Shown piece after piece: positions 12,884-26,300 of a stretch of DNA of 64,000 nt. Location of the stretch: positions 2,034,545 to 2,098,544 of the forward strand of contig CM031861.1 in NCBI GenBank assembly GCA_018697195.1, in the 5' to 3' direction. The notes under the pieces were generated by a model. That model had not been told where the DNA came from and did no database searches. It saw only the letters and a list, made by a program, of their open reading frames with translations. This DNA is from Certhia americana (Eukaryota; Chordata; Aves; Passeriformes; Certhiidae). Positions within the stretch are counted from its first letter, which is position 1. Every line of letters begins with the position of its first letter. Made by a program: the position numbers and the translations under genes.

Positions 12884-14775
12884 TAGCTCTTCATTCCCCT
12901 TAAGAAAAGGCTCAAGCTTTTAATCTCAAAACACTTCTTCAAAATTACAATGTCCCAAATCAACAGTCACACGAATGATTACACAAACTATACCATAAAA
13001 AGAAAAAATCCTCTTTCATTACTAGGTTCTGTGGCAAGTATTTCATAGATTACAATTGCCTTCCACAAAGGGTTCCAAATATTCTGCTGGAATTAAACTG
13101 GGGGAAGTGGATTGCTATATTCCTGCAGCTTTTAAACATTTGGAATGGGTCCTAAATGAAACATAATACAGCAAATAACAAAATGATGAGCTTTCTCAGA
13201 AGGACAAGGACTGCAAATGTACATTATTACCTTTTAAAAGAAGACATTTCTTACATATATTGCTAGTTTTGCAATTTGATAAAGCAGCTGGGGAGAAATT
13301 ATATTAAACATATAAATTTTCTTTCTTTGTTGTATATTGATTGTAGTGAATTAGATTAAATCTACAGCTATTTTGTTTTGGTTTTGAGAGCTTGTTTGGA
13401 GTCAGTTGGCTGCAAAAATACCATTTTGCCAAGCCCCACTGGCACAGACAAGGGAGCTGAATCGATTAATACGTGAAGAGTTATTTTGGCAAAATGACTG
13501 ACGTGGGCAGCGGAGGGCCCAATCCCATCTCCCACCCGCAGGGATAGCTGCTTCCTGCTGGCAAGGGCCACCTCCAAGGCAGCTGGAACCTTTTCCAGCG
13601 AGGGGCAGGAGCCCAGGCTGGGTGGGAAGGGGTGCAGAGCTGCCTGACCATCCCTGTCCCAGCCGGGTTCTGTATCCCGGTTGTACATCCCGGTATTTCT
13701 CACAGTTGCTTGGAGACAGTTGCTGTGTTACAAGTCAACTGGAGCTGTGAAATAGCACCACGGGCACAGATTGGTGATACTCTGTCAAGGGGGATCTTGT
13801 ACTTGCTGACTGCTCAGGGCTCTCTCCTTGCTCTTGAAGATGCAAAGATTTAGGTATTTCGGAAGAAATGACTTAGGAAGGTTTCTGTCCTCACTGATAC
13901 ATTTGTGATCCGTGTTTAATACCAAACTAAACCTTCTGAAACTGCAACGATCATTTCCCGGTGTTGAATTTCGCTCATGATATTTTTCTAGTTGCACGAA
14001 AAAATGTGGAGATTGTCATCGTACAGGATGAGGGAAATATTTCATACACTGCTCAATAAATAAAAGATGTATTTCACAGATTAGTAGCTGCATTTTGTTC
14101 TTGCTCGGTATTACGATATATGAAATACATTTCCCTCTTATGCATATGAATCTATACCATGTGTCAGAGCTACCTGATGTAAAACACAAAGAATTTAATT
14201 TACTGTCACTCTTTCTTCCCCTTAGCAGCTTATTCTTGCTCATATTTCGGACATCTTTTGCACTTTGCATGCATGTATTTTAAGCCAACCATGAAATAGA
14301 GGCACAAATACATTTATTGAACAGAAAGCAGAAATACCAGGATCCCTGAGTCCTCTGCAAAGCTGCTTTCCAGCTGGTCAGTCCCAGCACGTCCTGGTGC
14401 CCAGGGGGACTCCTCCCCAGGTACACTTCCTTTGACATACTCAATATTGGCATCTACTGCTCTTTTAGTTAAGCTCCAAATGCTTTACTGATTTTGAATT
14501 GTGCCTAAGAACCTATACCTGATCATTGTTGTACAAATTTAACAGGACAGCTCACAGAGCACAGCCCTCAAAAACTGTGCTCCTTTTCCTGGCATTTTGA
14601 AATCAGTCCATTTATCTCTTCTCTTCATTTCTTATCCCAGGAGGTAATTTTCTCTCACTACACAATAAGCTCGTTTTCAAGCACATCTTTGCCAATGTCC
14701 AAATGAAAGCTGAGGCTGCCAAGGCAGCTATTCATACTACCACCAATTTCTTCCAAAAACATGACTTCCCACTTT

Positions 14776-14862
14776 GGAATCACTAAGGTTGGAAAAGACC
14801 TCAAAGAGCACCAAGTCTAGCCTTCGACTGAATACTGCCATGCTCCTGAACCTTATCATGAA
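14776..14862 (-). mobile_element. CR1 LINE 3' end fragment
   Basis: GGAATCACTAAGGTTGGAAA, AGACCTCAAAGAGCACCAAG, then a diverged continuation ending near CATGCTCCTGAACC. Matches the CR1 terminus variant with AAGGTTGGAAAAGACC. Confidence 0.8.
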
Positions 14863-16410
14863 ATGCTAAATTTTGGCTCCTGAAGGCTGGTGGGTTTTTT
14901 AATCCCGTTCCTAGAAATTCTAATCTTTCTGACATTAGCACCAGCTTTCCAGCTGTGGGAACATCCCTAACTCAGGTTAGGTTCTTAGGCTGTTACTCTA
15001 AGTGTCCTGAGGAAGCAGCAGCATCCCAAACTCCTCCATAGTTGGACTATGACTAAGAACTCTCTGAGGTTTCCATCAATAACATTCTCTTTCAACAGTG
15101 CTGCCTTTTAAAGGTCCATCATCCTTCAGGTCTGCTGACCTCTGACAGAACTCCCTGTTTCTGGCACATTTGAAAGAATATCTATCATCAGATTTTTATG
15201 CCTTTGGCTACTTCTTCCTTGAAATCTATTTTGGTGAGCCATAGGACAGAGTTTTAACTCTGCAGGGTTTAAAGTCTTTTCTCCTTTGTTCACATTTCCA
15301 GTTTTAAACTAAGGCTTCCTTATTCTTAGTGACATGGTTTAGAAGTCATTTAACAACACTATCTTTTTTGATGGCTGCACTCCTAATAGACAAAAAAAAT
15401 GTGGGAGGAAAGAAAAAAAAATTCAAATATAATTTGTTTTAAAAGGTGTCTAAGGCAGGCCAATCTGTGTAGAAGGATGCTAAATTTCCAGTCTTAGTGC
15501 AAACAAAAATACTTGGAGAGCCAAAGAGAAATCCTGCTTAGCTTAATTCAGAAGAGTATTTTAATTTTGCACACCAGGTATTGCTCTGGAATTGTTTAAT
15601 TTTTCACCCTTGAGCTTGTTGTAGCAAAGGGTTATCCTGCCACATGCTGGGTCAGTCTTTTTGTGGAGCCATCAATCCACATAAAGTGTATCCAGACAGC
15701 TCCTTGGACACCAACCCAGGACAATTTTGAGAGCTCTCAGGAGCTGACCTGTGTCTCTCACTAAACTGATGAGGCAGCACGTCTCTGTGAAGCCAAATCT
15801 TTGCAGAAACATTTAATTATTTTCAATTTTTTTCATTACTTTTCTGTATCCCAGAGACCACCAACTCAGCCCTCCTAGAATGGATGGCTTGGAGCAGCCA
15901 AATTTCTTTTCAGACCAAGCAAACTCAGTGAAATTTACCCAAAAGACCATTGATGGAATTAGGATATTTTAGTGACAAACTGAGTCACAAATGCGCCATT
16001 CCCAACCGTTAATTTATTAGGTCATATAACAGAGAAAGAATTTGATCGTAACATTCTAACACAGCTGTTTTATTTCAGATGTGGAACGAGGCCAAGGATT
16101 GGATAATTGTGCTGCTTCAATTAGTGGTGACTCGAGAGCTGGTGAAGTGGTATTGTTTGCTGCCAGGCAGGAAGCCCAGGGAAGCTCATTAACCAGCCTG
16201 AGGACATGAAGGGCTGGGGGGCTGCTCCTCAACAGGCCATGGCAGGTGGCAGCACAGCAACAGCAGGGACCTTCCTTCCCTTCACACTCAGCACAGTTAG
16301 CAGCAGTTCAGCCAAAAAAATCTGCATTTCCCAGCAAAAAATCTGCATCTTCCAGCCAAAGGATACTGGGCAAAATTGTCTGGGCAACTTTGCCTGTGCA
16401 GAGATCTCAA

Positions 16411-16535
16411 AGAATCATGGAATCATGGAATGGTTTGGGTTGGAAGGGCTGTTAAAGGTCCAATTTAGTTCCAACTCCCCTGCCATGAGGGAGACATTTC
16501 CACTAGACCAGGGACACCTTCCACTAGACCAGGAA
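16411..16535 (-). mobile_element. CR1 LINE 3' end fragment with internal duplication
   Basis: AGAATCATGGAATCATGGAA, TGGTTTGGGTTGGAAGGGC, CCTGCCATGAGGGAGACATT are CR1 terminal words. TTCCACTAGACCAGG occurs at 16498 and again at 16519, a 21-bp tandem duplication not in the usual CR1 consensus. Confidence 0.92.
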
Positions 16536-19500
16536 TCTGATGCAAATTCTCATAATCAACATCTGTGGTCTTCTTCTCCTTTCCCTAGAAATTCAGTCCC
16601 ATGGGCTTCTCCTTTCTTGTTCATTTCCCCGCATTAGAACAGTTTATTTATCCTTCCTCTGCTCTGCCTTTATCAAAATACAGTCATCCTATCCCTATGG
16701 CAATGATGTGCTGCCAATATTTCAATAATGTTACCATAACTCAGCTGTCCCCAGCCCCCAGCTCTCAGTGCAGGATTAGTGTCCTCTGGAAATCACTCCA
16801 TGCAGAAGTTGGGAAGCTTTTTGCCTCAGCCAAGGAAAAAAGCTCACAGTGTTGTGTTATATTGCCACTGCAAATCTCTCCCTTGCAGAAGCCAGACAAG
16901 GATGGAGAAAGGTTGTCAGCATTAACCACCACGGTTGCCGTTCTTATCTGACCTTGGGAGTGAAGGGGAGCAGGGGAAAACAACGAATCACTCTCTATAT
17001 TTTTCAAACTGCTGGAAAAAAATTGTCAGAGGGAGAATCATATCATCTTCCTTTTTTATACTCTCACCTCCTTAGAAAGCTTATTCATATCCCTGTCTCT
17101 ATTTAGGCTTCCTAACACATACTCATTGGTGCACTTTTGGAGGGGCACAGGGAAAGGGGAGGCAGGGAAGGCTCTGCTCCCCCAAATCCCCCTCCTGGTT
17201 GGCTGAGAAACCAAAGGGTTAACAGTATTATTATTATCATTCCCCACCACTTGCATTACTCAGAAAATTCCCGGCAGGCTGCCAAAGCTGCCACAAAACA
17301 TGAACAGCCTGAAGAGATGGATACATATGGTGGCTGAGGCAGCTCCATCCAGCTCAGGCCACCACTGCCATGAGCAATGCTCAGAGAAAAGGGATCTCTC
17401 CAGACCACAGGGCCCTGGGAACGCCTGGAAAACGTGACAGCACCTCAGGGGGCTGGGCTCGTGTGGTTCCCTTCCAGCTCTCTCAGTGTTACTGGGTTCT
17501 GAAGTTTATTTTGGGAGTGAAACGAGGTGCACAATTTGGACATCTCTGCCTAAACCACGGGGTTATCTCTGGTCCCTGACAGAGGAATCTGAGGGGACAT
17601 CTGGCACTAACATCAGGATGACAAGACATGGAGCAATGAGAATGCTACAAATACAATCAATGGTTTCACCTTTTTAAGAATTCCTCCAAAAATGAGGAAT
17701 TTAGGTAACCAAAATAATTTTTTAAAGATTGGCCAGGCTTCCCAGATGTTAGATAGTGCTGGATTTATGCTTTTTATCCACACACAAACAATATGTTACC
17801 AGCCTAACTCCCATATTTTACTGTTGATAATCTTTGAGTGATTCAGTGCCTTGATACAAAGCCATAAATTTGACAATTTTCAAATGTTTAATTTTTCAAA
17901 ACATGTACTGCCGTTGCCTTCCTACTGGTATTTATGTGGAAACACATGAACTGGATTTTTCCAGCTCAACTTACATTCCTGCCTGGAGTGTCTTCTGAGC
18001 TTTTGTGCCCCTACTGGGTCCCTGGAACAGGCAGACCCTTGTTCAGTGCCCAGCTGAGGCCCTTAAGGAAGAAATCATTTCTACAAAAATTTTGAAAAAA
18101 AAATTACTATTTTATTTTGATTTGCGTAGCTCTTAGTCTTTATTCCTTCTGGAAATAAGTTGTTGTGAATTTTTTACCTTGCACAGTAAGCTTAGCAAAC
18201 ATTACTTTTTAAATGAGGGTCTGTAATTCCAAGTTTAAGTATAACCTTCTTCCTTCAACCACTCCTAATATATCCTAAAATCCCAACAGAGCCATTCAGC
18301 GACAGTGTTAACTTGCAAATACAAAGTTGATCCTCAGGTTGATATCCTGAAGCTTTTTTCTGCATCACAAAACACCTCACAGTCTGTTAAACCATTGGAT
18401 CAAAATGTCTCAGTAGGATGATAGAAAAAAAACCAATTTGTAATCACTTTTTTCCCATTTTCTTGTATCCTCTCCATCTCTTTCAACTTTTGGGATTACG
18501 TTCGTAAGAGTTTTCCTTCCTGATTTATTTTTCCTCATTAGCAAGAAGATTGACAAATGAAGAGAAGTATGCTGGGATTACATTTTATCTATTTTTGGTC
18601 TCTCTGCCTGTCTGAAAGCAGCTCATCCACTGCTTGGGAGGATCTTACACCAAATCAGAGTGAAACATTCAAAGTTTAACTTATCAAAGATGAGCAGAGG
18701 GCAGCGAGACTGGATCTTACAAAACCTTGTAAATACAGATTATCTATTCTGAAAACATGAAATAAAATCAACCACTTCTTATGCTAGAAGCAGATGGGGC
18801 TTGCAGAGAACAGGAACATCCTTTGGGAATGGGTTATTGAGCCTAAGCTTGCACACATCACTCCAAACTCCACATTAAGCAAACTAAAGCAAGTCTGCAA
18901 ACTAAAGATCTCATTTTATGTTTAGTATATGAAGGACCAGATGGGCAGGAAACTTCCCAAAACTACAGATCAAGTGATTTTTTAATGTCTGTCATTGTAA
19001 CAGGGCAGTTTTCAGAGTAAACTTTGTGGTGAGAGAGTTTCAGTGTGCACAGGAGAGAACAGGAACCAACATGAATCAAAACTAATTAAAATAATAATTC
19101 AAAAGAGACACTTCTCCCAAAGACATTACTGCAGTACAATAAAGAAATTGCTGTGCAAACATGGCATATTTTATTGAAGGCAGCATTTCTTTATTTGGAT
19201 CCCTATGGACTGGAAACCAAAATCCAAAGCGGGGAAAAAAAATGTTCCTTGTCTATAGAATATGATAAAATTGAGATATTAGAAAGGAAAAAAAAAACAA
19301 ACCCAAAACAATAAAACAAAGACCAAAATAAAAAAACAACAAATCCCTAATATTCTCCCATGGAGATAAATAAATAAGAATTAGAGTTTTCTAAAATGTG
19401 TATTTGCACATTCATGCCAATTTGAAAGTTAATACTTAGAATGGATCATACATCTCCCCAAAAATTGCTGTCATGTTACTGATCTGTGCTGATTATGAGT

Positions 19501-20344
19501 AACTGTGTTAAAACTATCTGGGTGGATAATTGCCTGGCAGCAGCATTTTTGCATATAAGATTGTCACTTAAAAAAAAAATTAAAAACAAACAATTTTTAC
19601 ATCTTACTACATCAAAAGGTCTTTAGAAATATGTAAATTGGATTAATGACATTCATTTGTACATTAAAAGCAGCAAAACAGAAAATATAAAACTACTTAT
19701 AGTATCAAATGTTTTTTAATATTCAGAGAGTCAGGCTGAAGCTTCAGTAGTAATCCAGCAATTTGATATGGGTTAGTATGCAAACGAAGGAGAAATTTCA
19801 CTCATTAAAATTTCCTCTGTAATGTCAGGAAGGTGGCAATATTCCTGTGTGGAAAATGAATTCTTGATGAATTTTATGACAGTGTCAAATAAACCAGTTC
19901 CATTTTAATGTTCCAAACCCTTCCCTGTTTTCTAAGGTTGAAGACAAGAATTTACCCACTACATATTCCCTTCAGAGATGGAAAAACCTACCCATACAAT
20001 CTTTCTATTCCAATCAGTTAATATTAGCATTACTAGATCCTAATCTCCCCAAAATGAATCTAACCTTCATTTCAATCTGCCTTGGAAAAGGACAAGGAAA
20101 AAGTCAATGCCTGAATTACAAGATTTAATGTAGCTGCTTTAGGAGCATTTGAATAATTCAGAGAGGATCCAGCCACCACATGCAGCCAGCAGGGGATTCA
20201 TCCACCAGGGGAATGTTCTGAATCCCATGTTTCCAATTCCAGTGAAGCAGCTAAAATGTGAGCACTTGGATAGGGCAACTGCAGAAAGCTGGAACTTCTT
20301 CACAGAACCCTAAAACCCTGCAAGCTATCCCAGCTTCTTTGCAA

Positions 20345-20606
20345 GGACAGAACCAGAGAATGGTTTTGGTTGGAAAAACCCTCAAAGGTCACCAAGCCCA
20401 ACCATTAACATGGCACTGCCAAGGCCACCACTCCCCAGGTGGCACTTTCACACGGCTTTTAAATCCCTCCAGTAATGGTGGCTCCACCGATGCCCTGGGC
20501 AGTCTGTTCTAGGCCCTTCTTTCTGGGCAGATATTTTGCCTAATATCCAATCTAAACCTCCCCTGGTCCAATTTGAGGCCATTTGCCCTTGTCCTGTTCC
20601 TTGGGT
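20345..20606 (-). mobile_element. CR1 LINE 3' fragment
   Basis: AGGACAGAACCAGAGAATGG, TTTTGGTTGGAAAAACCCTC, CACTGCCAAGGCCACCACTC, CGGCTTTTAAATCCCTCCAG, TAATATCCAATCTAAACCTC and GCCCTTGTCCTGTTCCTTGG give an unbroken CR1 3' region in reverse complement. Confidence 0.92.
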
Positions 20607-23280
20607 GAAGAGACAGTAGCTTTCAAGGCCTTAAAATGGCAGCTGTTGCCCAATTTTGCATTATTTGCACCAGTCAAGGCATCGGCAAGCTTCTTTACCT
20701 TCAGAGCTGCCAAAGAGAAACACCAAGTCTCAGGCCTGAGGTTTTCACACCTCTACACGTGGAACGAGACTCATCCAGAGAAAACCACCTTGATTTGGAG
20801 AGACCAAATATTGAGAGACCAAATTTGGAGAGGAACAAGTTCAAGCACCCAGATTTGGGCCTATACCATGAGAAAGGAGCAAAAGGACCAAAAGTTCTGA
20901 ACAGCACTTCTGCAGAGGTTTGCTTGGGATACACAGAAGAAACAGGGGGAAAAAATCGCAGGAAAAGGAGAGTTGGAGATGAATATCCCTAGTCTTTGAG
21001 TCTTGGATAACAGCTGCCTATATAATATCCAGCTCTGAAGAGCCACCACTTTTTTAGGTGTGCACATGATTTCTATTAAATATATCCAAAACTATTCTAA
21101 AATTGCACAGGGGATTATGGGAACCAAAGAGCTACTCCCAGACAAAACCCATCTTCAATTCCATTCCAAATCCATCTGGTTTTGTACAAGCCAGCTCCAA
21201 AAGAGGCACAGTCAATAAGACATATTTAGATATTAAAAAAACACAAGAAACTTTTACAAAATTATTACAATGGATGTTTTGCTGGTCATTTAAAAACAAT
21301 TTCCTCTTTAATTTAGGAGTTTAAGTGAGCTGTAATCATCCCCAGTGTAAATAAATATGCCAGATGCAGTTAACAACTCACAAGCCTGTCAGCAATGACC
21401 ACGGCTTCTCACAAATCTTTCTGGTGCTGAAAAGTCCCAGGTTGAGTCCATTAAAAACAATAGCAGTTTTTTGGAGAACAGTTCTGGAAGAAGGAATTGC
21501 AATAAAAAATACCAGGGAAATGGATGCAGCGAAATAAAAAAAAAAAGGATTCTTTGATTTAGCTGCTTGTATTTTTTTCAAATAAAATACAACATAATCA
21601 ACACAATACTTTGGGATCTGCTCTCTAGATTTCTGTATGATATTTGTCTAGAATCAATCATTTTTGTAACTGTCTGTAAAGAAACTCTTCCATGACTTCT
21701 TTTTATGTACTTCTATGCTTTCAAATTTTCTCTTCATCAGTAAATAAAGGAACACTTGGCTACCGACTCCTATCCTATCATCCTATACACCCATTCTTGA
21801 GAAGTTTCCATGTATTTGCTAGGGCAATTTCCAGTGCTCTGATCAGCAAAGCCCTCAGAGACATTCAAGTCCAGCCACAATCAGAGAGGATTCACCACTT
21901 GGCCATGAAGACAACATAGGAGATCCTATTGGGACCATGGAGAAATTATGTTTTTCTAACAAGTGAAAACTTTGTAACACAAGATGAGGAGAACAAGAAA
22001 TCCAGCTCCCCAAACAGCTGCCAGAATATATAAGGCAAAAATGAGTTAGTGATAAAGGATTATTATCCTTCCTTGTTGTATACAAGAGTCTCTGAAGATT
22101 CCTATCAGTGGCACAACAGGATGTAAAATGTTATTTTTAATCTGATTGATTTAAAGCACATTTCAATTTGCTTACTAGATGAATTTGCTGAGCCCCACAG
22201 TCACAAGCCATGGGAAATGCTTTGAAGGTAGAGGAAAAAAAACTAGGCAGGAATTTCCTTGGAAAGCCACCTTCTCCCTCACTGGTGTCCTGCAGAGTTA
22301 CACAGTAATTTCAGAGGAGCACGCAGCTCTGAGTGGGATGGCCCCCATTTATTGGGATAACTCCAACACTGAATATTCCCATGTATTTGCCATCAGCCAA
22401 CTTAGCAGGAGAATAGCAATGGGGAAGGAAGCCTTCTCCAGCTTTTTTTAAGCAATTAATGGATTAAATCTGAACCCACTCTTCTGTAGAGGACACATGC
22501 TAGAGATTGGATATAAAAGGAATATTAATCAAAGGAATGCAGAGCTTCTGTTAGATCAGACCCTAAAGTTCAGAATATCTTCAAATCAAGTGTTTCTGCA
22601 GTTCTTAGCACCCACACAGAAGCAGTGTGGAGCCTGCTGTGTGTACCAACATGAAGGGATTTATTTAACCCCTCTGAAACCTCGAGAACAGTTTTACTCA
22701 TTTCGCAGTAAAGGTTACAAGGGGATGACACTGAGGAAATCCTACCAAAAACCCCTGGATGAACACAGTACATGTCCACCTACAGGGTTCCCCTTTGCTT
22801 TTTCAGATTTGGAGACAATAGCAAAGATATTTGCCTAGGAGGGGCCCATGAGTGAAGCTATTTTTTTTTCTGAAAACTTTAATTTTTGAGATAGGGAGAG
22901 AAGGGAAGGTTACTGCTCATGAAGCATATGATGATCAGGTGTTCCTAATTTTCCTTTTAACCTCTGCCCAGACTTGTGGCTCATGAAACACAACCAGCAG
23001 GCAAACTGAGCATTTCAGTGTCACACAAGTTGATTGGCAGCCTCAGAACAGGAAAAAGAAAACTGTCCATAAATAAAGAAACAAACCATGACACACACAT
23101 GTAACTCCCTGTGATAGTATTTCTCCTGCTTGTAAGATGCTTGCACCTCCCCCAGAAAAGGGAAAAAGGAAGAAAATAAAGAAGGAGAAATTCCAGATTT
23201 TTAGATTAGTTCTCTCCTCGGCAATAGGAGTTTGCCAGTTCATTCTCCTCCATTTGAAACAATACATCTGCTTTCCCTCA

Positions 23281-23300
23281 CCTGCAGTTTTGCAGGTTTG
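23281..23300 (-). other. Juxtaposed splice-site motif, weak
   Basis: On the minus strand AACTGCAG|GTGAGG puts a donor right behind an AG, but the preceding tract is purine-rich. Likely chance. Confidence 0.15.
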
Positions 23301-26300
23301 TAGCAACACCCCACAATTAAAAGAAATTGTACTTTCTCCCCTTAAATACCAGGCACAAGTAGTGTTTTTCATATAGCTCCAATCCAGCAACCAGGTTTCC
23401 ATAGTATCCAGAGACTAAAAAAAGCCGACGGGCTTCAGGGAAATTAATTTTAATAGAATGTCTTGTGGTAATTGCCCAACCACACCACAAAATTGGCATT
23501 TACTCATTTGGCGTTAGTTTTAGTCCTTAACTCCAACACCTGAGAGCTGAAAATGGAAGAGATACATTATTCCTGTGTTATTTGAAGAGGACTGGACAGA
23601 TTTGTGCACAAATTAAGACCATCCAGAGCTCAGCTTCATGTGAATCACAGGATGGCCAAGGTGGCTGGATGCCACTGGATGGCTTCTAGGTGGCCAAGAA
23701 CTGGCTATTTATACTAAGCAGCTTAACTTTATACAAATTTGATAATTTTAGAGGATTTTGTAGTAGGAATTCAGGGAAACAGTGGTTTTCATACTAACTA
23801 GGAGTCAGAAAGCTCCCTGTGGATATCTCCACGCTCAGTCCCACAAGCTTTGGCAGAATCCCTCAGGATAGGAATGCCAGGAGATTCTCCTAAAATACTG
23901 TAGCATCCAGGCCAAAATGCTTTAAAACTGAAAATGGAGAACTGAATGGACACAGAGCTAATTTTGGCTGTTGCTGCTGTTATCATCACAATTCCTTGCA
24001 AATCCTCCTCTGAAAGAAGCATAAAAATCAGCTCTGAGTTTCAAAGAGCTACTTGTTAAATTTTGGGGAACCAGGAGCCCAGTATACACCTCATGGAGAG
24101 TCAAGGCTAAAGGAAAATGCTTCTCAGTTCTGCTCACAGCCTGGATAACAAAGGGCTTTCATTCTTGTCTGCTCTTCATTCTTATTTTAAAGCATTTTCC
24201 TTGCTTATGTATGAAAACTGAGCTCCTCTAAGAACCAAATTATTTTTTTGTCTACTCATTTCCATCTATGTCAAAAAGGAAACAGTCTTAATAATGTATT
24301 TTTAAAATTAACCAAGATTTGTTCCTCTTTTTTGTGATCACTCTGGCACATTTGGAACACCGTCACTTCCTACAGGTTAGAGGGCACGTATAAAAAAGAG
24401 ATAAAAAGAACAATCAGAAACAGTTATGTACAGTGGGTTTGTGCCCATCCAAAGCACTCTGAAGACACAATAATATCACTCAGCTGCCACCATGCACAAA
24501 TAACAATAAAAAAAGAAAAAGCCTAAACAAAACCAAACTCTCAGTCACACAGTTTAAGTGGAGAGAAAGCAAAACACTTCTCCATCAAGGAAAAAACTAA
24601 TTCCCTCAGTCAGATGCTGCACAGAAACACCAGACTGTTCCACACTTGTACCACAGCTGCTCTTTTTCCAAGAGCCCATTGTCCCAACCCTCCAGTACAT
24701 CTGTAGCTACACTTCAGCAGGAGAATTCCCAAAGCAAAACAGGAAGAAAGTTTTCTTTGGACTCTGAGAGCCTGCATTTTAAGCAGTGTCAGGAGCTTGC
24801 TGCTGCTTAATAGAGATAATTTACTGATGTCACCAAGAGGATGACAAGTAACTGGTTAATAGAAATAAGCTTTTTCCTCTAATGGTTGGTTAAATCAAAC
24901 TGTGTGCCAATTAAATATACAGATTTAAAAACAGTGGTGCCCAGACCTGTGCTGTGTACATATATAAAAAATCCCAGCATGGTTTGACCATCCAGTTCCA
25001 AGCCCCTGCCCTGGCCAGGAACTCCCATTCCAGAAGCTCAAACGCTGCAGTGCTGCCGCAGCTTTGGCAGATCCCTCATCATTAAAAATGTTTGTAGAGT
25101 TAATCCAAACCCAAAGTAGGTGCTGTCTAGGAACAGAGCAGCTCCCAGCCTGGCTGTTCTCCTGCCAAATGGGAGGCTCCCTGGCTGGGCAGGAGCAGCA
25201 GCCAAGCTGGCAACAAAAAACCCTCCTGCAAGAAGACACTGAACTCATGTGGACCTGACTCTGCTGATCCCCCAGAAAGGCCTAAGTGTGGGAGCTAAAT
25301 CCATCCCTCAGAAATGCACTGAGAATGCTGGATTTGCTTTCTTCCTCCTACACACAGCACTCTTATTAAGCACTGCATGGAGCTGGTGTCCACATTGCTG
25401 GGAGGAGAGGAGCAAACTTTCAGCTGCAACGTGAGAATCCCTCTGCATACAAAGCCATTAACAAGACCTCCACTTATTTCCAAGAGAGAAAAAAAGTATC
25501 ACGGTTCCCATGAGCCTGCCCGAGAAAAAAAAAAAAAATTTAGATTTCTATCTGGTGGTAGAAGCGAGCAGAGTTCACACTAGAAATAAGAGAAAACACA
25601 GCCACGGGGTAATTAATGAAGATTATCAAAGAAAGGGAAGGCTTCTCTATTGCTAAAAGGATTGGAATCAGTAATAGCTGGCTTTGTAAAACCACCAGCC
25701 ACTGAATACCAATGTAAGGCATAACATTGCTAAAAAATATTCACAATTACTAGAGTTTGAGCTACAACAATAAAGTTCAAAGTTTTCTTCCCACAGCAGG
25801 TTTGTATAAAGTGCTTACTGGAATAAAACCAGTAGCCTATTGCTAAATATGAACCTTCATTTGTGCATGAAGATGGGGGTTTTTTTTGGATTTTTTTTAA
25901 TATTTCAGATTTTTTAAACGTCTCCCTAAATGTTAATTGCTACTTCTTACATGAAGTCAGAGGACAGATGTATTTAATACAATGATAAAATAATGTTGTC
26001 TGTAATAAAACATTTATTTTTCACCCAAAACCAGTTAAAGAAAACTTTGTAGTAGCAAATTGTATAAGCTTTTAAGGATGAAGAAATACAAGCAGTTATA
26101 CTACAGGTATTTTACATGCTTTAGTACCAGCTGAAGAGTTCTGCAGCAAAATGATGACATTTCTTCTATTACCATCTCTGGTTTTGATCCTCAAATTAAA
26201 CCTCGAATTTTGCCCTTTTGTTTTTATTTTTTAAATGAATAATTCACCAGGTTTATCTAGTTTGCATATTAACTGGAATGTAAATAAGCAGCCATGCTAT

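Noticed and set aside
12643..12903. Plus-strand frames rich in Phe-Pro-Leu-Ser
   Set aside because: Pure products of the CCTTT repeat and the N gap.
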